A stretch of 64,000 nucleotides of DNA from Vibrio mediterranei (GTDB lineage Bacteria > Pseudomonadota > Gammaproteobacteria > Enterobacterales > Vibrionaceae): contig NZ_FLLQ01000006.1 in the NCBI RefSeq assembly GCF_900088415.1, forward strand, positions 248,001 through 312,000, in the 5' to 3' direction. The position numbers were made by a program, and so were the translations under genes. The notes beneath the pieces were generated by a model. That model did no database searches, was not told the origin of the DNA, and saw only the letters and a program-made list of their open reading frames with translations. Shown here piece by piece: positions 52,481 through 60,446 of the stretch. Position 1 is the first letter of the stretch. Each line of letters opens with the position of its first letter.

Positions 52481-53134
52481 ATGTACATGTTGAATTGGTG
52501 TTCTAGCCTGATTGTTGTTCTATTTTCGTTTTCCGTGTCTGCGAGTCAAATCTCGGTCTTAGATTGGACGGATTTGAAACCTCAAATGAAAGAAGAAATT
52601 GTAGTCTTACCGGATATAACCGAAGCTCAGAGAGAATCTTTACAAACGATTTTGTTATTAGACTCTGTGCCCAACAAAGCGAATCAAAAACTTGCTAATC
52701 AACTCATTGTTGAGTTGGGTAGTGAAGGTGTCGATGCTCGTGATTTACTCGAGAAAAGAGCGACTTATATGGCTCAGATGCAAGCTCTATCGGAGACCAC
52801 GACGGATCGCTTTGATAAACGAAATATTCGAATGGCTGGCTTTATCGTGCCGCTAGAAATGACAGGAGAGAAAAGTACTGACTTTCTGTTGGTGCCAGTT
52901 GCGGGTGCATGTATCCATTTGCCACCGCCGCCAGCAAATCAAATAGTGCGAATACGCTACCCAGAAGGATTTGAAATTAAAAATGTTCAATATCCAGTGT
53001 GGGTTGAGGGTATTTTCACCAGTGATAAACAGACAGAGGATGTTTTTCTTGTTGATGGTAATACCTCAGTGACAATGGGCTACAGTATGGAAGCCACTAA
53101 CATTGAAGATTATTACCAATCAGAAACGTTATAG
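52481..53134 (+). CDS. DUF3299 exported protein, copy 2
   Basis: A 217-residue exported protein with a signal peptide (cleavage near VSASQI). The DUF3299 core repeats that of copy 1: MAGFIVPLEMTGE, DFLLVPVAGACIHLPPPPANQIV and QYPVWVEGIF. It is thus a diverged paralogue. It follows the amidohydrolase and its stop overlaps the first base of an upstream GTG for the porin gene, so it is in one operon with the porin. Confidence 0.83.
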   Translation: MYMLNWCSSLIVVLFSFSVSASQISVLDWTDLKPQMKEEIVVLPDITEAQRESLQTILLLDSVPNKANQKLANQLIVELGSEGVDARDLLEKRATYMAQMQALSETTTDRFDKRNIRMAGFIVPLEMTGEKSTDFLLVPVAGACIHLPPPPANQIVRIRYPEGFEIKNVQYPVWVEGIFTSDKQTEDVFLVDGNTSVTMGYSMEATNIEDYYQSETL

Positions 53135-53142
53135 TGAGACGC

Positions 53143-54411
53143 ATGATGACTAAAACCCTTCTATCAAGTGTTGCTTTAGCTGCGATCTTTGCGTCGGTCG
53201 TCCCCAAAATAGCCATTGGTGCCGATTTTGGGAGCCCGGACTCAGTCGATAACACTCTCAAGACAAAGCCAAACCCAAAATTGAACTGGAGAGAATCGTT
53301 AGAGCAAAATCAAAATCTTACATTTGGCTTAGATTATCAATCATTGGGGCTTCGTGCTTCGGACACTGTGACAGGAGGCGAAAATAACGCCGCCGCTGGT
53401 GTGTTTCGTTTCTACGGGAGTTGGAACTTAGTTGGCCTAGATTCAGGTAATGTTGGTGGACTGGTATGGAAAGTAGAGCACAGACATAAGTACACCGACC
53501 TTTCACCTAAAGAGTTTTCGTTTATCGGCAATGTTACTCCCAGTCTACCTGATGGTGTCGGCTATGTCGGTATGATAGGGCCTGCGTATTCTGACCAAGG
53601 CAGTCGTCTCACTAACTTGTATTGGAAACAAAAGTTAAACCAGGGTAGAACGTCACTCATGCTCGGGTATTTAGATACCACCGACTATGTCGATACTTAT
53701 GCGCTTGCGAGCCCTTGGACGGGATTCACCAATCTGGCCTTTAGCACAGGAGGAGGTGCAATTGGCTTGCCAGATGATGGTGTGCTTGGATTAGCTGTAG
53801 GTCATATGTTGAATGACAATTTTTATCTGATTGGTGGGGTAGCCGATGCTAACGGTGACTCAAGTGATCCATTTAATTCTTTCTTTGACGACAGTAAACT
53901 TTTTACAACGTTAGAGTTTGGTTGGACCGCTTCTCAAGAGCAAATTTATACTGATAACGTACATGTCACAGCATGGAATATTGATGGTGGTACAAGGCAT
54001 AACTTGTCAACTATTACCTTGCCAGATGGTAGTACAACCTATAGCGATCAAAACGGTCGTGGTATCAACTTTTCAGCGAGCTATTTTGCGACAGCGCAGT
54101 TGATGCCATTTATTCGAGGAGGGTTCTCAAGCGGAGATGTAGCCTTGTATGATACTTCTATCAGCGCAGGTATCGGCTACTTTGGTTTGGGTAATGCAAC
54201 GAGTAATTTGGGTTTCGCCGTAAACTGGAGTGAAGTCAATGAAGCGTTTGGGAGTGGTTTAGACAATCAAATTACCTCAGAGCTATATTATAACTGGGCT
54301 GTGAATGACTATATTCAAGTCACACCAGACTTACAGTATATAAAGAACCCTGCGTTTTCTGATAAAGATAGTACTTGGATTATCGGCCTAAGGTTACGAG
54401 TCGCTATCTAA
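53143..54411 (+). CDS. OprB-like outer membrane porin
   Basis: A 422-residue exported protein. ATG 53143 (MMTKTLLSSVALAA) is preferred over GTG 53134. The signal peptide ends near AIGAD. The mature part is a large beta-barrel with the layout of carbohydrate-selective OprB-like porins (LTFGLDYQSLGLRAS, GSWNLVG, WKVEHRHKYT, TRHNLSTITLPDG, and a long strand series ending in WIIGLRLRVAI). The substrate is not readable. It is the last gene of the amidohydrolase-DUF3299-porin unit and ends in a strong terminator. Confidence 0.8.
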   Translation: MMTKTLLSSVALAAIFASVVPKIAIGADFGSPDSVDNTLKTKPNPKLNWRESLEQNQNLTFGLDYQSLGLRASDTVTGGENNAAAGVFRFYGSWNLVGLDSGNVGGLVWKVEHRHKYTDLSPKEFSFIGNVTPSLPDGVGYVGMIGPAYSDQGSRLTNLYWKQKLNQGRTSLMLGYLDTTDYVDTYALASPWTGFTNLAFSTGGGAIGLPDDGVLGLAVGHMLNDNFYLIGGVADANGDSSDPFNSFFDDSKLFTTLEFGWTASQEQIYTDNVHVTAWNIDGGTRHNLSTITLPDGSTTYSDQNGRGINFSASYFATAQLMPFIRGGFSSGDVALYDTSISAGIGYFGLGNATSNLGFAVNWSEVNEAFGSGLDNQITSELYYNWAVNDYIQVTPDLQYIKNPAFSDKDSTWIIGLRLRVAI

Positions 54412-54439
54412 AAAAAGAGCTCATATGAGCTCTTTTTTT
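54410..54439. terminator. Bidirectional Rho-independent terminator
   Basis: A perfect 15-base palindrome: AAAAAAAGAGCTCAT / ATGAGCTCTTTTTTT. It ends the porin transcript and also serves the small convergent minus-strand frame at 54438. Confidence 0.95.
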
Positions 54440-54590
54440 AATTTCCATCGTAGATGTAGCTATACACTCTGACTGGCCATCCGTAACCTGTATATTCTTT
54501 AGCAAGAACATCGGCGACTTCGACTGTGACTTCAATTCTTACCCAAGCACCGATGCCCAATGGCTGATACTCAATGACTCGATTTTTCAT
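54438..54590 (-). CDS. Small hypothetical protein
   Basis: A 50-residue frame (MKNRVIEYQPLGIGAWVRIEV...) with GGAAAC upstream; a longer start at 54626 has no ribosome site. It is beta-rich and soluble in appearance. It ends in the shared terminator. Family not recognised; coding status is moderate. Confidence 0.45.
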   Translation of the reverse strand: MKNRVIEYQPLGIGAWVRIEVTVEVADVLAKEYTGYGWPVRVYSYIYDGN

Positions 54591-54626
54591 TACTAGGTTT
54601 CCGCTATTATGAGGAGTGATAATCAT

Positions 54627-54655
54627 CGTTAAGGCGCAATGTATACGCCTTAACG
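54627..54655 (-). terminator. Hairpin downstream of the Hsp70 gene
   Basis: CGTTAAGGCG (54627-54636) pairs perfectly with CGCCTTAACG (54646-54655). It lies about 80 bases beyond the Hsp70 stop on the minus strand and may end that transcript, although no T-run follows. Confidence 0.5.
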
Positions 54656-54734
54656 AAAATTAGCTTGGAATAGCCGATATTACTTACCTATTTGTGCCAA
54701 AGTGTTCCAAACCATAGCAAACTGTGTCGCTGCT

Positions 54735-57533
54735 TTATTGATTGATAAGTCGCAGGCCAACCGGTAGGGCATCACCAAATAACTTTTTAGAATCAGATTC
54801 CGACAGTGTTTTGACCTCGGAAACCAACTCATGCCAACTAGAAGGTGCTTTCGACATTTTCAGCTTATCTAGCACCTGTGTCCGATAGTCATCAGAAATA
54901 TCTAGAGAGCGGTCGCCGGTTTTACGGCACATCAGGACACAGGCAAAGCCTATCATTGGTTCTTTTAGCCAGTCTTGATCAAGAAGTTTTGGTAGCCATT
55001 GTTCAATCTGTTCCCGCGATATCACGTTATGTTGGCTGCCGTAGAGTGGTGTACGAGAAGCAAGTCTGCCTAATGCCCACCAGTGTGCTTGTTCGAACTG
55101 AGACTGGTTGAGGGCTTTGCTGAGATACCAAGTAGCTAACAGAACTTTGTCATCAACGTACAAGTTCTCTAAGCTTGCCGATAAACGAACCATGGCCTCA
55201 TAGCCTTTGTCCTTTGCTCCTTGGAATGTTTTTGCATTTTTCATCGCACCAGGGTGTAAGTATTTAGCGATTCCACCTAATATTACTTCCTGTTGTTCTT
55301 CATTTAGACCACCTGAAACACGACGCCAAAAAGTCCACCAATCACTCCAACCTTGTGCATTCTGGAACTGAATACCTTGTTGGTACAACCCCCAGATTTG
55401 CTCCATACGCCATGAGTCAGTCGCATCACCAAAACCAGGGCGCATACAAAAGCCTGTTAATCGAAGCCAATTCTTTTCGTGTTGTTCAGAACGACGACGA
55501 CGTTTGCGACCTAGTGAAAAACTGTCAACTAGAGAACGTAAGGTATAGAAATCCCAGTCATCTTTCTTACCAAGGTTTTTCTCAAGTGTTTTGGCGAGCA
55601 GCTTGATTTCTTTGCTGTCAGCGCTGTTTTTGTTGCCACTATACAAACGAGAAATCAAATCTTTGCTTGGCTCTAGCCCAGGATGAGCGGTGACTGTTTC
55701 TTCTTGGGCCTGCTGATTTCGAACTTCAAATTCAAGCGCCCATCGCTGAGCATCATCCTCAGTGCTTACACATTCAATCTTAAGCGTACCGACCTCAGTC
55801 AACTGGCAAGCGAGCTGAACTTCAACCCGTTCTTTTTGATTGGCAGCAAGCAGCGATTCGCTACCCTGTAACGTATTGATGTATGGAGGCAATGGTGCGA
55901 ACTGATCGGGGTCAATTTGAACCATTAAACCATTCTGTACTTTTTGATGATCGCCAAAGTAATCATGAGTTGAAGTAAGAAGGTTAAATCGAACAGGCTC
56001 ACCCAGAGTCAGCGCAAATCGACGACCAGTTAAACGAATTTCTTGCCCTTCATCTGTCCCTTTGGACAACAAACATAAGGCTTGGCCAAGTTTGTTCTTT
56101 TCTTGTAAGTGTAGGAAGTAGGAACGGGCACTACCGCCACCAATTTTAAGTTGTGCACCACGACGTGCTTTTGCAAAAGCGACAGCACCAAGTGCAACAG
56201 ACCAATCTGGATGAGGGTTAGAAAGTAAAGAAACGGCAGAACCTTTCCAATTCTCAACGATATCGACCACGCGACGTGTGACCAAGTCGCTGTTGAAAAC
56301 ACCACCATTGAGTAGCAGACCAACTGGAATCGCTGGGTCACTCTGATCACCCAAGGCGTCTTTCGCAACCTCTTGATGTAAATGCAAGAACTCGGAGACA
56401 TGTTTACTTACTGCTGGGTCGGAAACGTAAGGCAGTCCGAATTCAACGACAGCACTTCGTTTCTTGTCAGGTAGCTCACCAAACGTCGTGGTCGGAAAGA
56501 AGCCCTCTAAAGCTATTTGATGCACTTCTTGTTTGGTAAGAGCGATGCTTTTGGTGCCACCGATTAAACGAGAACCACTACCCAACATGGTGATTTTCAT
56601 TTCATTTGGAGCATTTTCAGACAGCAACGCCTCTTTCGCCTTGCGAGTTTGTTGAATCAGCTTGGTAAGACTAGCCGCGTTAAGCTTTTTAGCCTCGTTA
56701 AAGCGCTGCTCAGCCATATGTGCAAGAGCCAGATCAAGGTTATCACCACCTAGCATAAGGTGTTCGCCGACACCGATTCGATTCAGTGTTAGTTCGTCAT
56801 TGTCGTGTTTAGCTTCAATCAAACTTAAGTCAGTAGTACCACCGCCAACATCACATACCAGAATAAGCGGTACTTGGGCCAACTCTTGTGCTGCGGTATC
56901 TTTGTGTCTCGCATACCAGTCATAACAAACGGCTTGTGGCTCTTCTAACAGGTGGACTTTTGGTAGTCCTGCCAATTTTGCGGCTTGTAGGGTGAGCTTC
57001 CTTGCGGTTTCATCAAAAGAAGCTGGAACCGTAATGACTACATCTTGATCTTCAAGTTTGTTGTAGTGATGGCGGTGGTTCCATGCCTGACGAATATGGT
57101 TGAGATAGCTTGCGCTGGCAATGACTGGCGACACTTTTTCGACATCTTGTGCGCCGGCCCACGGTAGAATGTCGTCTTCACGATCAACTGCAGTGTGCGA
57201 TAGCCAACTCTTAGCACTTGAGACCTGCCGGCCTTCAACTTTTGCACCCAACTCTCTCGCCCATTCACCAATGATGATATTTTTCAGGTCACCATCGACC
57301 GATTGATTTTCCCATGGGAGAGTGAGGTCCGCTTCGGACACTTGCTGAGCTGCTGGATGATAACGGAAAGAGGGTAGTAACGGTTTACGCACTACTTCGC
57401 CCGGGCCAACGAGTTGGTCGATTTCAAACAATTCGACCGGAGAGTTAGAGAGGTCGTCTTGAATTTCACAGAATGCGACAACCGTATTGGTTGTACCTAA
57501 ATCGATACCGACCAGATATTGTGAGGATGCCAT
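54735..57533 (-). CDS. Hsp70-family protein with long C-terminal (DUF3731-like) region
   Basis: A 932-residue DnaK-like ATPase. The N-terminal nucleotide-binding domain shows LVGIDLGTTNTVVAF (phosphate 1), VVITVPASFDETARKL, LILVCDVGGGTTDLSL (phosphate 2) and LLEEPQAVCYDWY. After about residue 570 a divergent beta region is followed by a long helical C-terminus (600-930, NWLRLTGFCMRPGFGDATDSW, WWTFWRRVSGGLNEEQQE) not found in DnaK, matching the DUF3731 type. It lies downstream of a second Hsp70 and DUF2760 gene. No J-protein or GrpE gene is near. Clients unknown. Confidence 0.9.
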   Translation of the reverse strand: MASSQYLVGIDLGTTNTVVAFCEIQDDLSNSPVELFEIDQLVGPGEVVRKPLLPSFRYHPAAQQVSEADLTLPWENQSVDGDLKNIIIGEWARELGAKVEGRQVSSAKSWLSHTAVDREDDILPWAGAQDVEKVSPVIASASYLNHIRQAWNHRHHYNKLEDQDVVITVPASFDETARKLTLQAAKLAGLPKVHLLEEPQAVCYDWYARHKDTAAQELAQVPLILVCDVGGGTTDLSLIEAKHDNDELTLNRIGVGEHLMLGGDNLDLALAHMAEQRFNEAKKLNAASLTKLIQQTRKAKEALLSENAPNEMKITMLGSGSRLIGGTKSIALTKQEVHQIALEGFFPTTTFGELPDKKRSAVVEFGLPYVSDPAVSKHVSEFLHLHQEVAKDALGDQSDPAIPVGLLLNGGVFNSDLVTRRVVDIVENWKGSAVSLLSNPHPDWSVALGAVAFAKARRGAQLKIGGGSARSYFLHLQEKNKLGQALCLLSKGTDEGQEIRLTGRRFALTLGEPVRFNLLTSTHDYFGDHQKVQNGLMVQIDPDQFAPLPPYINTLQGSESLLAANQKERVEVQLACQLTEVGTLKIECVSTEDDAQRWALEFEVRNQQAQEETVTAHPGLEPSKDLISRLYSGNKNSADSKEIKLLAKTLEKNLGKKDDWDFYTLRSLVDSFSLGRKRRRRSEQHEKNWLRLTGFCMRPGFGDATDSWRMEQIWGLYQQGIQFQNAQGWSDWWTFWRRVSGGLNEEQQEVILGGIAKYLHPGAMKNAKTFQGAKDKGYEAMVRLSASLENLYVDDKVLLATWYLSKALNQSQFEQAHWWALGRLASRTPLYGSQHNVISREQIEQWLPKLLDQDWLKEPMIGFACVLMCRKTGDRSLDISDDYRTQVLDKLKMSKAPSSWHELVSEVKTLSESDSKKLFGDALPVGLRLINQ

Positions 57534-57578
57534 GACATGCTCCAGTTAGGTCTTAATAAAGACTGGGATTAGCGATAA

Positions 57579-57603
57579 AAAACGGCACCTAATGTGCCGT
57601 TTT
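57579..57603 (-). terminator. Intrinsic terminator/attenuator between the two Hsp70 genes
   Basis: AAAACGGCAC (57579-57588) pairs perfectly with GTGCCGTTTT (57594-57603), and six T follow on the minus strand. It lies 15 bases after the upstream Hsp70 stop, so the long Hsp70 is either read through or has its own promoter. Confidence 0.85.
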
Positions 57604-57618
57604 GTCATTTAATTATTG

Positions 57619-59481
57619 TTATGCGTCTTCGCGGACGTCAAATTCAACGTGCCATTTTTGACCATTATCCGAAGCGATGGCTTCCAGATATAGTGTGCCA
57701 AGTTCAGTAACGCGCGATGATAGTGTCACAGGAACCACTTCGCCAACGCTGCGGCCTTCTGATACTGGCAAGGTAACTTGAATTTCTGGCAGTTCTTCAA
57801 GCTCTTCTGGTTGCCAAAAGTCAAGATGAACTCCTGCCTCATCATCACGGCGGGTTGTTGAACCGAAGAATTGGAAATGAACAGGTTGACCAATGACAAG
57901 TCCAAATTCTTGACTTGGGACTTGAACACTACTGCCTTCTTCCATACCGAACGGTGCAACACAAAGGGCTTCCATTGGAGGAGCCATTCCCGGAATCGCA
58001 GGCATTGCACTTTCAATGCCGATGTAATAACTCGAGGCAATACCGCCGCGAATTCGAACACCTTGACCACGTCGAACGCTACCGTAATAAGCTGCACCAC
58101 TTGCAACGGCAAGATCTAAGTCTAGGCCAGAAAGCATTTTTGCCTTGTCTGAGCCCGCAGTCTCAAGCCACGCGTTAATGGTGTTGAACAAACGATCAGA
58201 GAGTAGTTTCGATTTAAGGACACCGCCGTTAAAGAGCAGGGCTGTAGGCTTTACGAACTCAGGTGCTGGTTGCATGCCAGGAATACCTGCAAAGGCGTTA
58301 TCTGTTGCATTGCTTTGGCGGCTCAAGAACGCAGCAATATGGCGAGTAATCGCCGCATCTTGTGCGTAAGGAAGGCCCATTTGCGTTAATGCACCGCGAG
58401 CACGTTGAACCGGATGGTCTTGAATGCTCACTTGTGGGAAGAAGCCGTCTACAAGAGTTTGTTGAACTTCCTGTTGGGTCAATTCCGTTTTCAGTGTTGC
58501 GCCTAGTAACTTAGAGCCACGACTAGGGACAACAATAGGCACTGCTTGAAGCTCAGAATCATTTAGTAAGGCTTCTTTAGCGTCGCGGCAAGCATGAGTC
58601 ATTGCTTGAACTTGCCACGGTTGCAATTCTTTACCATCTTGCGCTAGCTTCATCTTTAGGCGATAAGCTAAAGCAAGGTCCATATTGTCGCCACCAAGCA
58701 GAATATGCTCACCAACAGCAACACGTTCAAGATTCAGGTTACCATCTTGTTCTGTTACTGCGACTAAAGATAAGTCTGTGGTACCACCACCGACATCGAC
58801 TACTAACACTACATCGCCAACATTGACTTCATCACGCCATTTATCCTCGCTGTTGTCAATCCAGCTATATAAGGCTGCTTGAGGCTCTTCAAGAAGGGTT
58901 AGGTGTGACAATCCAACGTTACGTGCTGCTTCTGCAGTAAGATCGCGCGCTGCAGGATCAAAAGAAGCAGGGACGGTTATGGTTACGTCTTGGTCCTCGA
59001 GCTTATGCTCAGGGTGTTTGTGATTCCATGTATCCTTCAAGTGCTCTAGATACAGCTCAGTCGCACGAAGAGGAGACACTTTGGTGACTTCTTCTGGACT
59101 GCCTTGTGGAAGAAAGCTCTCACGTCGGTTCACACCGCCGTGACACAGCCAAGATTTAGCACTCGCTACGAGACGAATAGGTGTTTTTGAACCAAGGTTT
59201 CGAGCAACGGCACCAACCAGAGCCTTTGGCTCACTTGTCCATGGCAGAGTGCGGGAGCCTTGTCCCATCTCGTGCTCATGAGGTTGATATAGAAATGAAC
59301 CTAGTTGTTTGAAAGATTCTACAGTACCTGGCGCTGTAAGCTGTGGAATAGCAGCTACTTCTACTTGCGCGGACTCATCTGTCGTATCAAGAAACGACAT
59401 AACACAGTGCGTTGTACCTAAGTCGATACCAATACTGTAACGAGCCGATGGCTGATTCTGTTCGTGCGTTGATAGCTCCAT
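57619..59481 (-). CDS. Hsp70-family protein (short form)
   Basis: A 620-residue DnaK-like protein. The nucleotide-binding domain has YSIGIDLGTTHCVMSF, VTITVPASFDPAARDL, VVLVVDVGGGTTDLSL, HILLGGDNMDLALAYRL and LFNGGVLKSKLL. After about residue 480 the usual substrate-binding domain is replaced by a beta-rich tail (LGTLYLEAIASDNGQKWHVEFDV) without the helical lid. It shares the same core as the 932-residue protein, so the two are paralogues. The start overlaps the last base of the DUF2760 gene's stop, a coupled pair. Confidence 0.9.
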   Translation of the reverse strand: MELSTHEQNQPSARYSIGIDLGTTHCVMSFLDTTDESAQVEVAAIPQLTAPGTVESFKQLGSFLYQPHEHEMGQGSRTLPWTSEPKALVGAVARNLGSKTPIRLVASAKSWLCHGGVNRRESFLPQGSPEEVTKVSPLRATELYLEHLKDTWNHKHPEHKLEDQDVTITVPASFDPAARDLTAEAARNVGLSHLTLLEEPQAALYSWIDNSEDKWRDEVNVGDVVLVVDVGGGTTDLSLVAVTEQDGNLNLERVAVGEHILLGGDNMDLALAYRLKMKLAQDGKELQPWQVQAMTHACRDAKEALLNDSELQAVPIVVPSRGSKLLGATLKTELTQQEVQQTLVDGFFPQVSIQDHPVQRARGALTQMGLPYAQDAAITRHIAAFLSRQSNATDNAFAGIPGMQPAPEFVKPTALLFNGGVLKSKLLSDRLFNTINAWLETAGSDKAKMLSGLDLDLAVASGAAYYGSVRRGQGVRIRGGIASSYYIGIESAMPAIPGMAPPMEALCVAPFGMEEGSSVQVPSQEFGLVIGQPVHFQFFGSTTRRDDEAGVHLDFWQPEELEELPEIQVTLPVSEGRSVGEVVPVTLSSRVTELGTLYLEAIASDNGQKWHVEFDVREDA

Positions 59482-60113
59482 TATAGCTCTACCTCTGCTG
59501 GTGCGATGACAGATGCGTTGTAGTTTTCAGACAACTTAGGCAGAGTCACTTTGTCGGCTTTCCAACCTTTGTGAATCAGTGTGCCTGAGAATGGTGCATT
59601 ACCCGTTACGTTGCCAGTGAGGCGAACAGATTGCGGATCAAAGCCTTCTTCGATTGTTACGCGAGTTTCTTCGTCTTCAACGCGAATAGGAGACAAAGTA
59701 AAGTACTCGCTGATCACTTTTTTCCCGCCAGAATGGACAACACGAGCCGCTGCACCTACCTCTTCATCGGAGAATGAAGTTAGGTCTTCTTGCAGGAAAT
59801 CGACCATGCGAGCTTCTTGCTGCATCAAAGACAGAAGTTGCATTGCAGAATCGGTAGAAGCAGTCGCAAGTTTAGATTCTACTTCTACAACTTTTTCTAC
59901 GACTTTTTCGACTTCAACGACTTTCTCAACTTCAACGATTTTTTCTACTGGCTTTTCAACCTCGACGATCTTCTCTACTGGTTTTTCGACCACTTTTTCA
60001 ACGACTTTGCTTTTGCGTGATACCGCGATGGCAAGCAACAAAACGCTAGAAGCCGCTAGGCCTGCGTGCAACATGTCGAAAGTAGTTGGGATAACATTTA
60101 GATCGATGTTCAT
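59481..60113 (-). CDS. DUF2760 membrane-anchored protein with VEK repeat linker
   Basis: A 210-residue protein, first of the Hsp70 module. A single membrane segment (about 14-32) is followed by a low-complexity stalk of repeated valine-glutamate-lysine units (about residues 36-80, VEKPVEKIVEVEKPVEKIVE and similar) and the C-terminal DUF2760 domain (85-210, DFLQEDLTSFSDEEVGAAARV and RLTGNVTGNAPFSGTLIHKGW). DUF2760 genes are typically found with this type of Hsp70 pair. It may tether the Hsp70 proteins to the membrane; that is inference. Confidence 0.85.
   Translation of the reverse strand: MNIDLNVIPTTFDMLHAGLAASSVLLLAIAVSRKSKVVEKVVEKPVEKIVEVEKPVEKIVEVEKVVEVEKVVEKVVEVESKLATASTDSAMQLLSLMQQEARMVDFLQEDLTSFSDEEVGAAARVVHSGGKKVISEYFTLSPIRVEDEETRVTIEEGFDPQSVRLTGNVTGNAPFSGTLIHKGWKADKVTLPKLSENYNASVIAPAEVEL
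59870..60010 (-). repeat. Tandem repeat coding for V-E-K units
   Basis: On the minus strand, GTAGAAAAAGTCGTTGAA-like units of about 12-21 bases recur through this stretch with variations (GTTGAGAAAGTC, GTCGAAAAAGTC). The repeats encode the stalk of the DUF2760 protein and could vary in number by slippage. Confidence 0.7.
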
Positions 60114-60446
60114 AGGAGTTTCTCTATGTGTCAGTCATTAGTTGTTAATTTTGGGGCGAAGTCTAGCATAATCAAGGCTCATAGCGCGATGGTTTCGCAA
60201 TAATGTCATTACAAAGTGAGTTTTTTGGCGAAGAATTCAGCAGATAATGACGATTTTACAAATTTAGGTGATCTTCGCTGTTTTTTTTAACACTGTAACT
60301 TTTGTCCATGTCAGAGCTGTGTAAGATTTAACAGTAAAAGGTAAGGTATTGTATTTTCGATACTTATATCACATGGCTAATAATATTTATCACAAATATA
60401 AAAACTGGTAACACTAATAAAACTATAACCAGTTAGGACAATATAT
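60114..60446. other. Divergent promoter region
   Basis: This 333-base AT-rich gap separates the DUF2760 operon and the diguanylate cyclase gene. It holds a short dyad, AACTGGT (60403-60409) / ACCAGTT (60428-60434), just before the cyclase start, which overlaps its leader. No gene is seen. Confidence 0.45.
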
